The translations under genes and the position numbers were made by a program. Below are positions 1 to 7,463 of a DNA stretch of 21,545 bases, piece by piece. Where the stretch lies: contig CAAFVA010000028.1 in NCBI GenBank assembly GCA_900766325.1, positions 1 to 21,545 of the forward strand, in the 5' to 3' direction. Origin of the DNA: Bacilli bacterium. GTDB taxonomy: Bacteria > Bacillota_I > Bacilli_A > RF39 > UBA660. Each line of letters begins with the position of its first letter. The first letter of the stretch is position 1. The notes under the pieces were generated by a model that was given only the letters and a program-made list of their open reading frames with translations, searched no databases and was not told the origin of the DNA.

Positions 1-653
1 TAATAGGAGTGCTAGCCGTAGCACTAGTAATGGTAGTAGGATACGCACTATTTAGTGACACGTTAACGATTAATGGAACAGCAACGGCACAAGGTGATTT
101 TGACATGCAAATAATAAGTGCAGAGATAACAGATGAAGTAGGATCTACTGGTGCAACGGCACAAGTAAATAGTGATAGTAATGCATTAACAATTAACATC
201 CCAAAGTTAGAATATCCAGGAGCATCTGTAGAAGTAACGTATAAGATAAAGAACGCAGGAAGCGTGCCAGCGTTATATGACAGTTATGAAATAACAGGAG
301 AAACAGATAGAATAAAAGCTCTGTTTTACATAAAAAACTTATTTTATGAACCGGAAGATGAAACGACCGAAACAATAAGAATATACTGGGATAGTAACAA
401 CAATACGGAAGAAGAGGAAAGCGTAACAATAACGTTTAAACTAAACTATGTTCAAACAAATGATAAAGAATCAGCTTGTGCTACTTTAAGAGAGTACAGT
501 ACTATCGTAGATGGATGTGCTGGTTACACGTTATTTGGTGATGATTGTCCGGTAAATAAATATGATTTTAATCATGATACATATATTGATGCTTCCGATA
601 TCACTGATATAAACACATATATTGATCAAACGTTACAGTGCCCATCTAACTAA
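1..653 (+). CDS. Exported TasA/camelysin-like protein with C-terminal dockerin-like motif (5' truncated)
   Basis: The frame is open to the left edge, so the GTG at 9 is probably not the real start and the first part of the signal sequence is missing. What remains begins with a hydrophobic helix followed by the stretch LFSDTLTINGTATAQGDFD, which resembles the region after the signal peptide in SipW-processed TasA/camelysin-type surface proteins. A beta-rich, Asp/Glu-rich body follows (about residues 30-150 counted from the GTG). The tail carries four cysteines (157, 170, 180, 211) and an EF-hand-like loop at residues 186-197 with Asp/Asn at positions 1, 3, 5, 9 and 12, the pattern of a dockerin calcium loop. 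Only one such loop is present, whereas type I dockerins normally have two. The likely place of action is outside the membrane or on the surface. The TasA-like assignment is by motif resemblance, and the binding partner is unknown. Confidence 0.6.
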   Translation, partial: IGVLAVALVMVVGYALFSDTLTINGTATAQGDFDMQIISAEITDEVGSTGATAQVNSDSNALTINIPKLEYPGASVEVTYKIKNAGSVPALYDSYEITGETDRIKALFYIKNLFYEPEDETTETIRIYWDSNNNTEEEESVTITFKLNYVQTNDKESACATLREYSTIVDGCAGYTLFGDDCPVNKYDFNHDTYIDASDITDINTYIDQTLQCPSN

Positions 654-688
654 AAAATAAATGCTTAAGTGAAAAGCATTTATTTTTT
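652..688. terminator. Bidirectional intrinsic terminator
   Basis: A perfect 15-bp inverted repeat (652-666 and 674-688) with a 7-base loop. The arms run from A-rich to T-rich, so an RNA read from either strand ends in a U-run. It overlaps the stop codon of the upstream plus-strand gene (651-653) and the stop codon of the convergent RNase J gene (680-682), so it can end both transcripts. Confidence 0.9.
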
Positions 689-2359
689 TATATCTAATAT
701 TACTGGTAATATGATTGGTCTTCTACCTGTTTTTTCAAACACGAAGGTTAGAATACTAGTTATCATCTGACTTTTTAAGTCATTATAGTTAACGTTTTTT
801 TGTGTTAATTCTTTATTTACGGTATTTAAAGCAACCTCTTCTATTTGTTTTAATAACTCTTCGTTTTCGTTTACAAGAATAAAGCCTCTAGTTATAATAC
901 TAATCTTTCCAAGTAATTTATGAGTGTCCATGTTTATGTTACAAATTGCAACTAAAATTCCGTCGTTGGCCATTATTTTTCTATCTCTTATAACAACGTT
1001 TCCAACGTCACCAATGCGGTTTCCATCTACGTATACGTCATCAGCTCCAACATTACCAACTTTTCTTATTTCTTTTTTATTTAAAGCAAGAACGTCCCCG
1101 TTTTCAAGTAAAAACGTTTTTTCTCTTGGTATATCGCAGTCAACCGCTAAATCTTGATGTGCTTTAAGCATTCTGTATTCACCATGGATAGGCATGAAGT
1201 ATTCAGGGTTAATTAGTCTAATCATTAATTTTAATTCTTCTTGATTAGCGTGACCAGAGGTGTGTATTTCGTTTTCCGGATTGTTTACGAAGACTTCAAC
1301 TCCTTGTAAATATAAAGCGTTGATCGTCTTGGAAACTGACGCATTATTACCTGGAATTGGATTAGAAGAGAAGATAACCGTATCCGTAGGCTTTAATTTA
1401 ATTTGTTTATGAGTACCATTAGCAATTCTTGATAAAGCTGCTAGTGGTTCACCTTGTGAACCAGTACAAAGTAGGCATACTTCTTCTGGTTTAAGTGTGT
1501 TAGCAACCTCGGGTGACACAAAGATTTTATCATCCTTAATGTATCCTCCCTCAATTGATATTTCTATGTTGTTTTCCATGCTTCTACCAAATAATGCTAT
1601 TTTCCTATTATTTTTTTTACATGTTTCCACTATGTGTTTAAGCCTGTATATGTTAGATGCAAATGTTGCGATGATAATTCTTCCTTTTTTTCTTTCAAAT
1701 ATTTCCCCAAGCTCTTCTTCAACCTTGGACTCACTCATTGAAAATCCAGGGGATAAAGCGTTCGTCGATTCACTCATTAAAAGTCTTACACCTGATTCTC
1801 CAGTATCAGACATTTTATGAATATTACTCATTGGTCCTATTGGTGTTAGGTCAAACTTAAAGTCTCCAGTTTCAACTATTTTACCGTTAGGGGTATTAAT
1901 TATAATACCATGTGAATCTGGTATCGAGTGGGTTGTTGAGAAAAACTCAACCGTTAAGTGTTTAAATTTTACCTTTGTATTTTCGTTATATACCTTTAAA
2001 TTATCATAGCTTATGTTTTTATCCATTAATTTTCTTTTAATTAAACCACAAGCTTGATTTGGCGCGTATATCACTGGCACGTTAACCGTTTGAAGTAAGT
2101 ACGCAATACCACCGATATGATCTTCATGGCCATGGGTAATAAACAAGGCCTTTATTTTCTCCTCATTTTTTTTAAGAAAAGTAAAATCAGGAATAACGTA
2201 ATCAATACCCATTAATTCATCTTTAGGAAACATTACTCCTGCATCGATAATAATCATTTCGTCATCGTGCATTATAACGTACATGTTTTTCCCGACTTCT
2301 CCTAAACCACCTAGTGCAACCACTAGTGTTTCTGCACGATTTGTATCAAAAATTTTCAT
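680..2359 (-). CDS. rnjA: Ribonuclease J1-type 5'-3' exo/endoribonuclease
   Basis: A beta-CASP metallo-beta-lactamase ribonuclease that matures rRNA and degrades mRNA in Bacilli, working in the cytoplasm with the degradosome. The 559 residues match the usual length of about 555. The N-terminal part contains the zinc-binding motif HGHEDH (residues 76-81), followed by THSIPDSHG, an ETGDFKFD motif, and the later IHGEYRM motif. These and the overall line-up fit Bacillus RNase J1 better than J2, judged from memory of the family and not from an alignment. The ATG start has a good ribosome site, complement of 2372-2379 (AAGGAG type), 12 bases upstream. The gene is convergent with the upstream TasA-like gene, sharing its terminator, and divergent from the SRP operon, with overlapping promoters. 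Its stop codon lies inside the terminator stem. Confidence 0.95.
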   Translation of the reverse strand: MKIFDTNRAETLVVALGGLGEVGKNMYVIMHDDEMIIIDAGVMFPKDELMGIDYVIPDFTFLKKNEEKIKALFITHGHEDHIGGIAYLLQTVNVPVIYAPNQACGLIKRKLMDKNISYDNLKVYNENTKVKFKHLTVEFFSTTHSIPDSHGIIINTPNGKIVETGDFKFDLTPIGPMSNIHKMSDTGESGVRLLMSESTNALSPGFSMSESKVEEELGEIFERKKGRIIIATFASNIYRLKHIVETCKKNNRKIALFGRSMENNIEISIEGGYIKDDKIFVSPEVANTLKPEEVCLLCTGSQGEPLAALSRIANGTHKQIKLKPTDTVIFSSNPIPGNNASVSKTINALYLQGVEVFVNNPENEIHTSGHANQEELKLMIRLINPEYFMPIHGEYRMLKAHQDLAVDCDIPREKTFLLENGDVLALNKKEIRKVGNVGADDVYVDGNRIGDVGNVVIRDRKIMANDGILVAICNINMDTHKLLGKISIITRGFILVNENEELLKQIEEVALNTVNKELTQKNVNYNDLKSQMITSILTFVFEKTGRRPIILPVILDIKK

Positions 2360-2417
2360 TTGTGTTTAAAACTCCTTTCTTTTCTAGTTAATAATTATAA
2401 AAGAATTAACGAATAAG

Positions 2418-2446
2418 ATTATACTATTTTTTTGAACTTTTGTCTA
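2418..2446 (-). promoter_or_regulatory. Sigma-A-type promoter of rnjA
   Basis: On the minus strand, -35 TAGACA (complement of 2441-2446) is separated by exactly 17 bases from a perfect -10 TATAAT (complement of 2418-2423). Transcription would begin near 2411 and give a leader of about 50 bases. It lies back to back with, and overlaps, the forward promoter at 2432-2460. Confidence 0.75.
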
Positions 2447-2460
2447 TTGTTTGATATAAT
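2432..2460 (+). promoter_or_regulatory. Sigma-A-type promoter of the orf-ftsY-ylxM-ffh operon
   Basis: TTGAAC at 2432-2437, a 17-base spacer, and a perfect TATAAT at 2455-2460. The predicted start near 2467 coincides with the GGGAGG ribosome site (2467-2472), so the mRNA would have a leader of only about 15 bases. The -35 box sits inside the spacer of the divergent rnjA promoter. Confidence 0.8.
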
Positions 2461-2481
2461 GTTAACGGGAGGATAACCACC

Positions 2482-3444
2482 ATGAGTCAAATATGTAAAA
2501 CTAATTTAGTCATTAAAGCACTTAATAAGTTATCAGAACAAGACTATGTTGCAAGTGCGATAGTCTCTTATAATAAACAATTAGATAATATGGTAAACCA
2601 AATTAAAAGTGGAATATTAGATAAAGAAGCTTTACAAAAATTAGTAAATTCATATAATTATTTATCAAAAATATATAAGGAAACACTAAAAAAGGATTAT
2701 GATAAAGTAACGGATAAATCTAATTATAACGAACTAACATCATTATATATATTAAATAACTTCATGAGGTTATGCCCAAGTAAAATGTTGTTACCATATT
2801 ATGAAAGATTGTCTTTTTTAAGAAAAAAATTAGAAAAACAATTTGGTTTAGATATGCAACTAGGTATAATGTTAAGATCAAGTTTAATCCTCGATAAGTT
2901 GTTTAAATTGCAGAATAAAGATGCGATTGAAAAATTTGTTTCATTATTAGAAAAATCAAGAGGTTCTGGTAGTAACCTTTTGTATATTATATATTATGGT
3001 TTGTTTGATGGCACGATAAATAATAAACCGGTTTTTGATACTTCAGAGGTAGTAAACAACGAAAATATATCTTGGGAACTTTTAAATAATAATCAAAATT
3101 TACCGGACAGTATAGTAATCGAATTGTGTTTAGATAATCAGTTTAAAGATGTTAGTCCAGACATAATCTTGTTTATTATGAATTTGTTTTTTATGTTTAA
3201 GATGTTTCCTAAACTACCGGATGATGATATGCTTGATATAATTCAAAAAATATTTAACAATAACGTTAGGGACTTTGATAGTAAAGCAGAGTTTTTGGAT
3301 TTGCATGAACTTATTAAAAAAACAGAACAATCTTTCTTAACTTCGCACCCTAAGTTTGGGTTTGAGGAATATTTTATTGAGATTGTAAATGGAATAGAAA
3401 CATTAGACAGAAAGGATGAAAGTGAAAGTTATGGGGCTATTTAG
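2482..3444 (+). CDS. Unknown helical protein, first gene of the SRP operon
   Basis: I do not recognise this 320-residue protein. It is rich in Leu, Lys, Asn and Asp, lacks a signal peptide or clear membrane segment, and reads as mostly alpha-helical, possibly a repeat-type or scaffold fold. No catalytic motif is apparent. The start is well defined: ATG at 2482 with GGGAGG at 2467-2472, just after a strong promoter. Its 3' end overlaps the likely ftsY start by 14 bases, so the two are probably translationally coupled. In Bacillus the genes before ftsY are rnc and smc; this protein shows no resemblance to RNase III or to the SMC ATPase. Its position suggests a cytoplasmic role connected with, or at least co-expressed with, membrane protein targeting, but that is inference. 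Confidence 0.85.
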   Translation: MSQICKTNLVIKALNKLSEQDYVASAIVSYNKQLDNMVNQIKSGILDKEALQKLVNSYNYLSKIYKETLKKDYDKVTDKSNYNELTSLYILNNFMRLCPSKMLLPYYERLSFLRKKLEKQFGLDMQLGIMLRSSLILDKLFKLQNKDAIEKFVSLLEKSRGSGSNLLYIIYYGLFDGTINNKPVFDTSEVVNNENISWELLNNNQNLPDSIVIELCLDNQFKDVSPDIILFIMNLFFMFKMFPKLPDDDMLDIIQKIFNNNVRDFDSKAEFLDLHELIKKTEQSFLTSHPKFGFEEYFIEIVNGIETLDRKDESESYGAI

Positions 3445-4402
3445 TAAAATAAAAAACGCTTTTAAAAAAGAAGATAAAAGCGTTGCAACTTATGAAAAAG
3501 GACTTTCTAAAACAAGGAGGAGCTTTGTTAATAAGTTAGCTAGTCTTTCTAAGGAATACGATGAAATAAATGAAAACTATTTTGAAGAGTTAGAAGAACT
3601 ATTGATAAACGCTGATATTGGGGTTAATACCGTAATGGATTTTATGGATAAACTTCAAGCAAGGGTTAGTAAGGAAAAAATAACAGATCCTAAAATGCTT
3701 ACCGAAATTATCGTTGATGAGTTATTTATTATATACGTAAATGAAGAAATACTAAGTAATAAAATAAACTATAATGAAAATGGTCCGACCGTTATTTTGT
3801 TTGTTGGTGTAAACGGAGTTGGAAAAACAACGACCATTGCTAAGCTTGCAAGTAAATTTAAAAAAGAGGGTAAAAAAGTACTTTTAGTTGCGGGGGATAC
3901 CTTTCGCGCGGGTGCGGTGGAGCAGCTTAAAACCTGGGGCGAGAAAATAGGGTGTGAAGTCGTTAGCGATGAGACTACGAAAGATCCGGCAAGTGTTGTT
4001 TATCAAGGCCTTGAAAAAGCCTTAAAAGACGGTTATGACATGGTACTAATTGATACGGCGGGTAGGTTGCAAAACAAGGTTAATTTGATGAACGAACTTA
4101 AGAAAATAAGTGAGGTTGGTGATAAAATAGTTAAGGGTTCACCTCACGAGACTTTTTTGGTTGTGGATGCAACTACTGGCCAAAATGGAATAAGTCAGGC
4201 TAAGGCCTTTAAAGAAATAACTAATTTAACGGGAATTATTCTAACAAAGCTTGATGGTACGGCAAAAGGTGGTATTGTTTTGGCCATAAAAGATGAGGTT
4301 GGTGTTCCGGTAAGGTACATTGGCTTGGGTGAAAAACAAGAAGATTTAGAAGTCTTTGACATTGAAAAATATATATATGGGTTATTTAAGGATATGATGT
4401 AA
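3431..4402 (+). CDS. ftsY: Signal recognition particle receptor FtsY
   Basis: The SRP receptor GTPase, which docks the Ffh-ribosome complex at the membrane and hands nascent chains to the Sec translocon. The short, charged N-terminus (MGLFSKIKNAFKKE) is followed by the helical N domain and the G domain: P-loop GVNGVGKTT (126-134), GDTFRAGA near 155, DTAGR (208-212), TKLDGTAKGG near 270, and a GLGEK...DLEVFD closer. At 323 residues it is a compact FtsY without the long acidic A domain of Proteobacteria. I chose the ATG at 3431 over the in-frame ATG at 3416, because the protein then begins as FtsY proteins usually do and the AAAGG at 3411-3415 abuts the earlier codon too closely. The ribosome site is weak, consistent with coupling to the overlapping upstream gene. 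It lies one base from ylxM. Confidence 0.95.
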   Translation: MGLFSKIKNAFKKEDKSVATYEKGLSKTRRSFVNKLASLSKEYDEINENYFEELEELLINADIGVNTVMDFMDKLQARVSKEKITDPKMLTEIIVDELFIIYVNEEILSNKINYNENGPTVILFVGVNGVGKTTTIAKLASKFKKEGKKVLLVAGDTFRAGAVEQLKTWGEKIGCEVVSDETTKDPASVVYQGLEKALKDGYDMVLIDTAGRLQNKVNLMNELKKISEVGDKIVKGSPHETFLVVDATTGQNGISQAKAFKEITNLTGIILTKLDGTAKGGIVLAIKDEVGVPVRYIGLGEKQEDLEVFDIEKYIYGLFKDMM

Positions 4403-4403
4403 A

Positions 4404-4700
4404 ATGGAAACTCGTGATTATTTAATTATTTTATATGACTATTATGGTGAATTATTAAATGATGATAACAAAAAGTATTTTGAAGATTATTACTTTGATA
4501 ATTTATCTTTGGGGGAGATTGCCATTAATAGTGGTATTAGCCGTAATGCGGTACATAAACATATTAAAAGTACCGAATCTAAGCTTATGTTTTATGAAGA
4601 AAAACTTAAGTTACATGAAAAAGACGAAAAGTTAAAAAAGGTGTTAGACAAGATTAAAGATACCTCTATTAAAAAAGAAATTGAAAATATACTTAGTTAG
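4404..4700 (+). CDS. ylxM: YlxM/p13 family putative SRP-operon regulator
   Basis: A 98-residue UPF0122 (YlxM/p13) protein. It has a sigma-70 region 4-like helix-turn-helix in the segment LSLGEIAINSGISRNAVHKH (about residues 35-54), then a lysine-rich coiled tail. The family is found between ftsY and ffh in many Firmicutes and is thought to modulate SRP function or expression; studies in streptococci linked it to SRP GTPase activity, but its mechanism is not settled. Here it sits in exactly that place, with its ATG one base after the ftsY stop and its stop 10 bases before ffh, so it is certainly co-transcribed. Its length is slightly below the usual 105-110 residues. Confidence 0.93.
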   Translation: METRDYLIILYDYYGELLNDDNKKYFEDYYFDNLSLGEIAINSGISRNAVHKHIKSTESKLMFYEEKLKLHEKDEKLKKVLDKIKDTSIKKEIENILS

Positions 4701-4710
4701 GGTGATATAA

Positions 4711-6018
4711 ATGTTTGAAAGTTTAACCGAAAAATTAGAAAACGCGATAAATAAAATAAAAGGTTCTGCTACGATTACCGATGATAATATAAAAGAAGCC
4801 TTAAGAGATGTTAGGCTAGCTTTATTAGAGGCTGATGTTAATTATAAAGTGGTGAAAGAATTTACTAATAAAGTTAAAGAAAAGGCCTTAGGATCAGAAG
4901 TTAAAAAAAGTTTAAAACCTGGTGATGTTTTTTTAAAGATTTTAAAAGATGAATTACTTGAATTATTGGGTAATGAAAAAGCAGATGTAGATTTATCTAA
5001 AAGTCCATCTATTGTTATGTTAGTTGGTCTTCAAGGCTCTGGTAAGACAACAACCGTAGGTAAATTAGGTAACATGTTACGTAAAAAAAATGGCAAAAAA
5101 CCAATGTTTATCGCTGCGGATGTCTATCGTCCTGCCGCTATTGATCAGCTTAAAACCTTGGGAAAAGAACTTGGAATTGAAGTGTATGATGAAGGACAAA
5201 AAGATGCTACTTCAATCGTTAAAAATGGCGTTTCTTATGCCAAGGAAAAAGGTTATGATTTGATTTTGATTGATACGGCAGGTAGGCTTCACGTCGATGA
5301 AAACTTAATGAATGAATTAAAAAATATTAATGATGCGGTAAATCCAAACGAAATAATATTAGTAATTGATGCCATGATCGGTCAAGATGCTATAAACGTA
5401 ATTAATGGTTTTAATGAATCGTTACCACTTACTGGTGCCATATTAACCAAAATGGATGGTGATACTAAAGGTGGTGTTGCACTTTGCGTAAAACATTTAA
5501 CGGGGATTCCAATTAAGTTTATTGGTACATCCGAAAAACTAGACGGATTAGATTATTTTGATCCGGAAAGAATGGTCTCTAGAATATTGGGAAACGGAGA
5601 CATAATGTCAATAATAGAAAAAGCAGAGTCTGTTATTGATGAAAAAGAAGCTATGTCAACCGTAAAAAAGATGCAGTCTGGTAAGTTTGATTTAGAAGAT
5701 TTTTTATCACAATTAAAACAGATTAAAAAGTTAGGACCGCTTGAGAATTTAATTAAACTCTTACCTGGGGCAAGAAAGATGGGGCTTAATAACATAACCA
5801 TTGATCCTAAACAGTTTGCAAGTTTAGAGGCGATAATTTCTTCCATGACGGTTAAAGAAAGACGAAATCCAGATATTATAAAGTCCTCTAGAAAACAAAG
5901 AATTGCTAATGGTAGTGGAACGAGTGTTCAAGAAGTAAATAAATTACTTACTCAATTTGAACAAATGAAGAAAATGATGAAGATGATGAAAAACGGTAGT
6001 TTTAAAATGCCATTTTAA
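4711..6018 (+). CDS. ffh: Signal recognition particle protein Ffh
   Basis: The SRP54-type GTPase that binds signal sequences and 4.5S/scRNA and delivers ribosomes to FtsY. Domain order is standard: N domain (1-95), G domain with P-loop GLQGSGKTT (106-114), ADVYRPAAIDQL near 136-147, DTAGR (188-192), TKMDGD (246-251) and GTSEK near 272, then the methionine-rich M domain from about 300 to 435. The M domain contains the RNA-binding helix-turn-helix region (SSRKQRIANGSG) and ends in a Met/Lys-rich tail. It uses GGTGAT as ribosome site just after ylxM. The length of 435 is usual. The SRP RNA gene is not visible in the window. No clear terminator follows. Confidence 0.97.
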   Translation: MFESLTEKLENAINKIKGSATITDDNIKEALRDVRLALLEADVNYKVVKEFTNKVKEKALGSEVKKSLKPGDVFLKILKDELLELLGNEKADVDLSKSPSIVMLVGLQGSGKTTTVGKLGNMLRKKNGKKPMFIAADVYRPAAIDQLKTLGKELGIEVYDEGQKDATSIVKNGVSYAKEKGYDLILIDTAGRLHVDENLMNELKNINDAVNPNEIILVIDAMIGQDAINVINGFNESLPLTGAILTKMDGDTKGGVALCVKHLTGIPIKFIGTSEKLDGLDYFDPERMVSRILGNGDIMSIIEKAESVIDEKEAMSTVKKMQSGKFDLEDFLSQLKQIKKLGPLENLIKLLPGARKMGLNNITIDPKQFASLEAIISSMTVKERRNPDIIKSSRKQRIANGSGTSVQEVNKLLTQFEQMKKMMKMMKNGSFKMPF

Positions 6019-6059
6019 AGATAAACTAAGCAATAACCTATTCAAACATTTAAGTCTCT

Positions 6060-6068
6060 CATAATATA
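6060..6068 (+). promoter_or_regulatory. Possible sporulation-type -10 element before the CotD-like gene
   Basis: CATAATATA fits the CATAnnnTA -10 pattern of sigma-K and partly that of sigma-E or sigma-G promoters of Bacilli. It lies 22 bases before the start codon, with a ribosome site between. No good mACm box lies 16 bases upstream, so the match is partial and could be chance in AT-rich DNA. Confidence 0.3.
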
Positions 6069-6090
6069 AAGTAGATAAGGGGGATTTTAA

Positions 6091-6375
6091 ATGTTTTTTA
6101 ATAATAGTAAATGTTGCCAGAACCAAAACAACTGGCAACAAAGTGAGTGCTGCAACATGGATGGTTGTGGATGTGGATGTGGACCAATCGTTGAACCAGT
6201 AGTAGAAAGATGTGTTGAAAGAAATATCTGCCATCAAGTTGAACACGTATGTCCGATTCACACCAGAATAATTAATAATCATATAATAGAACACGTTTAC
6301 AGACCAGAATACACTTGTTCAGAAGAAAATACGGTTACTAACATAGATCCAGGTTGTAGTGGACAAAATTTCTAA
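6091..6375 (+). CDS. CotD-like cysteine-rich spore coat protein
   Basis: A 94-residue protein with 13 cysteines and several histidines. The N-terminal half is Cys/Gly rich (a CGCGCGP run at about 26-32). The second half has PIVEPVVERC and then a CPIHTRIINNHIIEHVYRPE segment (54-73), which resembles the conserved core of the inner-coat CotD family. There is no signal peptide, as expected for a coat protein made in the mother cell. The start is supported by AGGGGG at 6078-6083, eight bases before the ATG. It follows ffh after a 72-base gap with its own possible sporulation-type -10 and is closed by a terminator, so it is likely a separate unit. The family call is by motif resemblance; an unrelated Cys-rich metal-binding protein is the alternative. 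Confidence 0.65.
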   Translation: MFFNNSKCCQNQNNWQQSECCNMDGCGCGCGPIVEPVVERCVERNICHQVEHVCPIHTRIINNHIIEHVYRPEYTCSEENTVTNIDPGCSGQNF

Positions 6376-6399
6376 AAATTCCTAATTAGGAATTTTTTT
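6374..6399 (+). terminator. Intrinsic terminator after the CotD-like gene
   Basis: A perfect 24-base palindrome centred at 6385/6386 with GC pairs at 6381-6382 and 6389-6390, followed by seven T. It overlaps the last two bases of the stop codon. Confidence 0.8.
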
Positions 6400-6415
6400 C
6401 TTTTTGTGGTATAAT
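6386..6415 (+). promoter_or_regulatory. Extended -10 promoter of the 6438 gene
   Basis: TGG-TATAAT (6407-6415) is an extended -10 element with a perfect hexamer. The -35 region (TTAGGA at 6386-6391, 18-base spacer) is weak and lies within the preceding terminator stem. Confidence 0.6.
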
Positions 6416-6437
6416 TAATAATATAGGTGGTTATAAC

Positions 6438-7172
6438 ATGAATGATTATGAAAAAAAGCAAAATATAGATAAAGCGTATGTAAAAATAGAAAGTGAGATA
6501 CTTTCAACTTTACAGTATAAACGGTTTATTAGTTATTTGTTACAATTACAAGAGTTTAAAGATTCATTTACAATAAATAATGAGTTTGATGCTAATTTGG
6601 CTAAGAAGGCGACAGAAAGTTTAGATGTTTTACGTTACTTATGTAACGATGAAACTGGAATTGGAAAAGAAAAGGATTTTCATGACTTTATTTTAAAGGC
6701 AATTGAAGAATTACCATACGGACCAGCTCAGAAGGTTGTTTATACATACATGCTAGAGACGAAGTACGGGAATCCAAAAAGAAGTGATTATACTTTAAAT
6801 GATATGTTATTTTATATTTTACAATCAGTTTATGGAATGGATTTTCTTATTTTAACGTGTACTAATAATAAGGTTTCCGTGGAAAGGTTTTTTGACGTTT
6901 TAAAAACTGAGGAGCCTAATTTATTGTCTGACTTTTTTGGACAATTTTATGAGTTGCGACAGACTCTATATAACGAAGAAGACAGGGATGTAATAAAGCA
7001 AAAATTTGAAGAAAAAAAAGATTTTTTTATGCCGTATATAGTTGCGGGCATCTCAAACCAATACGATGAAGAATCAAGAAATAAAAACGCGAATTTTCCT
7101 GAGATTGATAATTTAGTTAGTATTTTAACTGGTGAATTAGGATATAAAGTGTTTGAAAAAAATGTAAAATAA
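6438..7172 (+). CDS. Unknown cytoplasmic helical protein
   Basis: A 244-residue protein I cannot place in a family. It begins with charged helices (MNDYEKKQNIDKAYVKIESE). It has no signal peptide or confident membrane segment, though a short hydrophobic stretch MDFLILTC lies near 134-141, and it is rich in Tyr, Phe, Asp and Glu. The composition suggests an all-helical soluble fold. The start is supported by AGGTGG at 6425-6430, seven bases upstream, and by an extended -10 promoter. It stands alone between two promoters and is followed by rpoZ, where many Firmicutes carry gmk; it is not guanylate kinase, because there is no P-loop. The good ribosome site and consistent codon use argue that it is real. 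Confidence 0.85.
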   Translation: MNDYEKKQNIDKAYVKIESEILSTLQYKRFISYLLQLQEFKDSFTINNEFDANLAKKATESLDVLRYLCNDETGIGKEKDFHDFILKAIEELPYGPAQKVVYTYMLETKYGNPKRSDYTLNDMLFYILQSVYGMDFLILTCTNNKVSVERFFDVLKTEEPNLLSDFFGQFYELRQTLYNEEDRDVIKQKFEEKKDFFMPYIVAGISNQYDEESRNKNANFPEIDNLVSILTGELGYKVFEKNVK

Positions 7173-7183
7173 TGTACAATGTA

Positions 7184-7211
7184 TTGATATTTACATTACA
7201 CTTGGTATATA
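7184..7211 (+). promoter_or_regulatory. Promoter of rpoZ-recX
   Basis: TTGATA (7184-7189), a 16-base spacer, and TATATA (7206-7211) preceded by TGG as an extended -10. It is well placed before the rpoZ ribosome site at 7220-7225. Confidence 0.6.
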
Positions 7212-7235
7212 CTAATTATAAGGAGTGTGATATTA

Positions 7236-7430
7236 GTGATTTATCCATCAATTGACAAATTACTTACTAAGGTTGGTTCTAAATATTTACTAGTTCATAT
7301 AGCTTCAAGGCGGGCTAGAGAAATGTCAGAAACCAAACATTATCAAATGCCTGAGTCTAAGTACAAATGTGAAAAAAACATTGGTAGAGCACTTGAGGAA
7401 GTAATGGAAGACTTAATACGAATTAAATAG
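7236..7430 (+). CDS. rpoZ: DNA-directed RNA polymerase omega subunit
   Basis: The small subunit that helps assemble and stabilise RNA polymerase around beta-prime. The 64 residues contain the family landmarks YPSIDKLL at the N-terminus, then KYLLVHIASRRARE, which carries the conserved Ala-Arg-Arg-Ala region, and a C-terminal helix (IGRALEEVMEDLI). I chose the GTG at 7236 over the in-frame GTG at 7227, because the ribosome site AAGGAG (7220-7225) is only one base from the earlier codon but ten from this one, and because Firmicute omega proteins typically start just before YPSID. It is followed after 33 bases by recX with no terminator, so the two are probably co-transcribed. Its usual neighbour gmk is absent. 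Confidence 0.92.
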   Translation: MIYPSIDKLLTKVGSKYLLVHIASRRAREMSETKHYQMPESKYKCEKNIGRALEEVMEDLIRIK

Positions 7431-7463
7431 TATTATGTTTTTTTTGTATAGGGGAGGAGTTTT

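Noticed and set aside
9..11. GTG at 9 as the true start of the first gene
   Set aside because: The frame is open to the left edge and the protein would begin in the middle of a hydrophobic signal segment, so the real start almost certainly lies upstream of the window.
5960..6000. Short repeated AAGATGATGAA-like units at the end of ffh
   Set aside because: They encode the Met/Lys-rich tail of the M domain, which is normal for Ffh, so this is not an independent repeat.
6019..6090. An SRP RNA gene next to ffh
   Set aside because: The gap is only 72 bases, AT-rich, and lacks the conserved GGAA/GCAG-type tip of SRP RNA.
7161..7197. Possible hairpin (AATGTAAA with TTTACATT) between the unknown gene and rpoZ
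   Set aside because: The stem has only 8 AT-rich pairs with a 21-base loop and no T-run. It overlaps the rpoZ promoter, and chance explains it.
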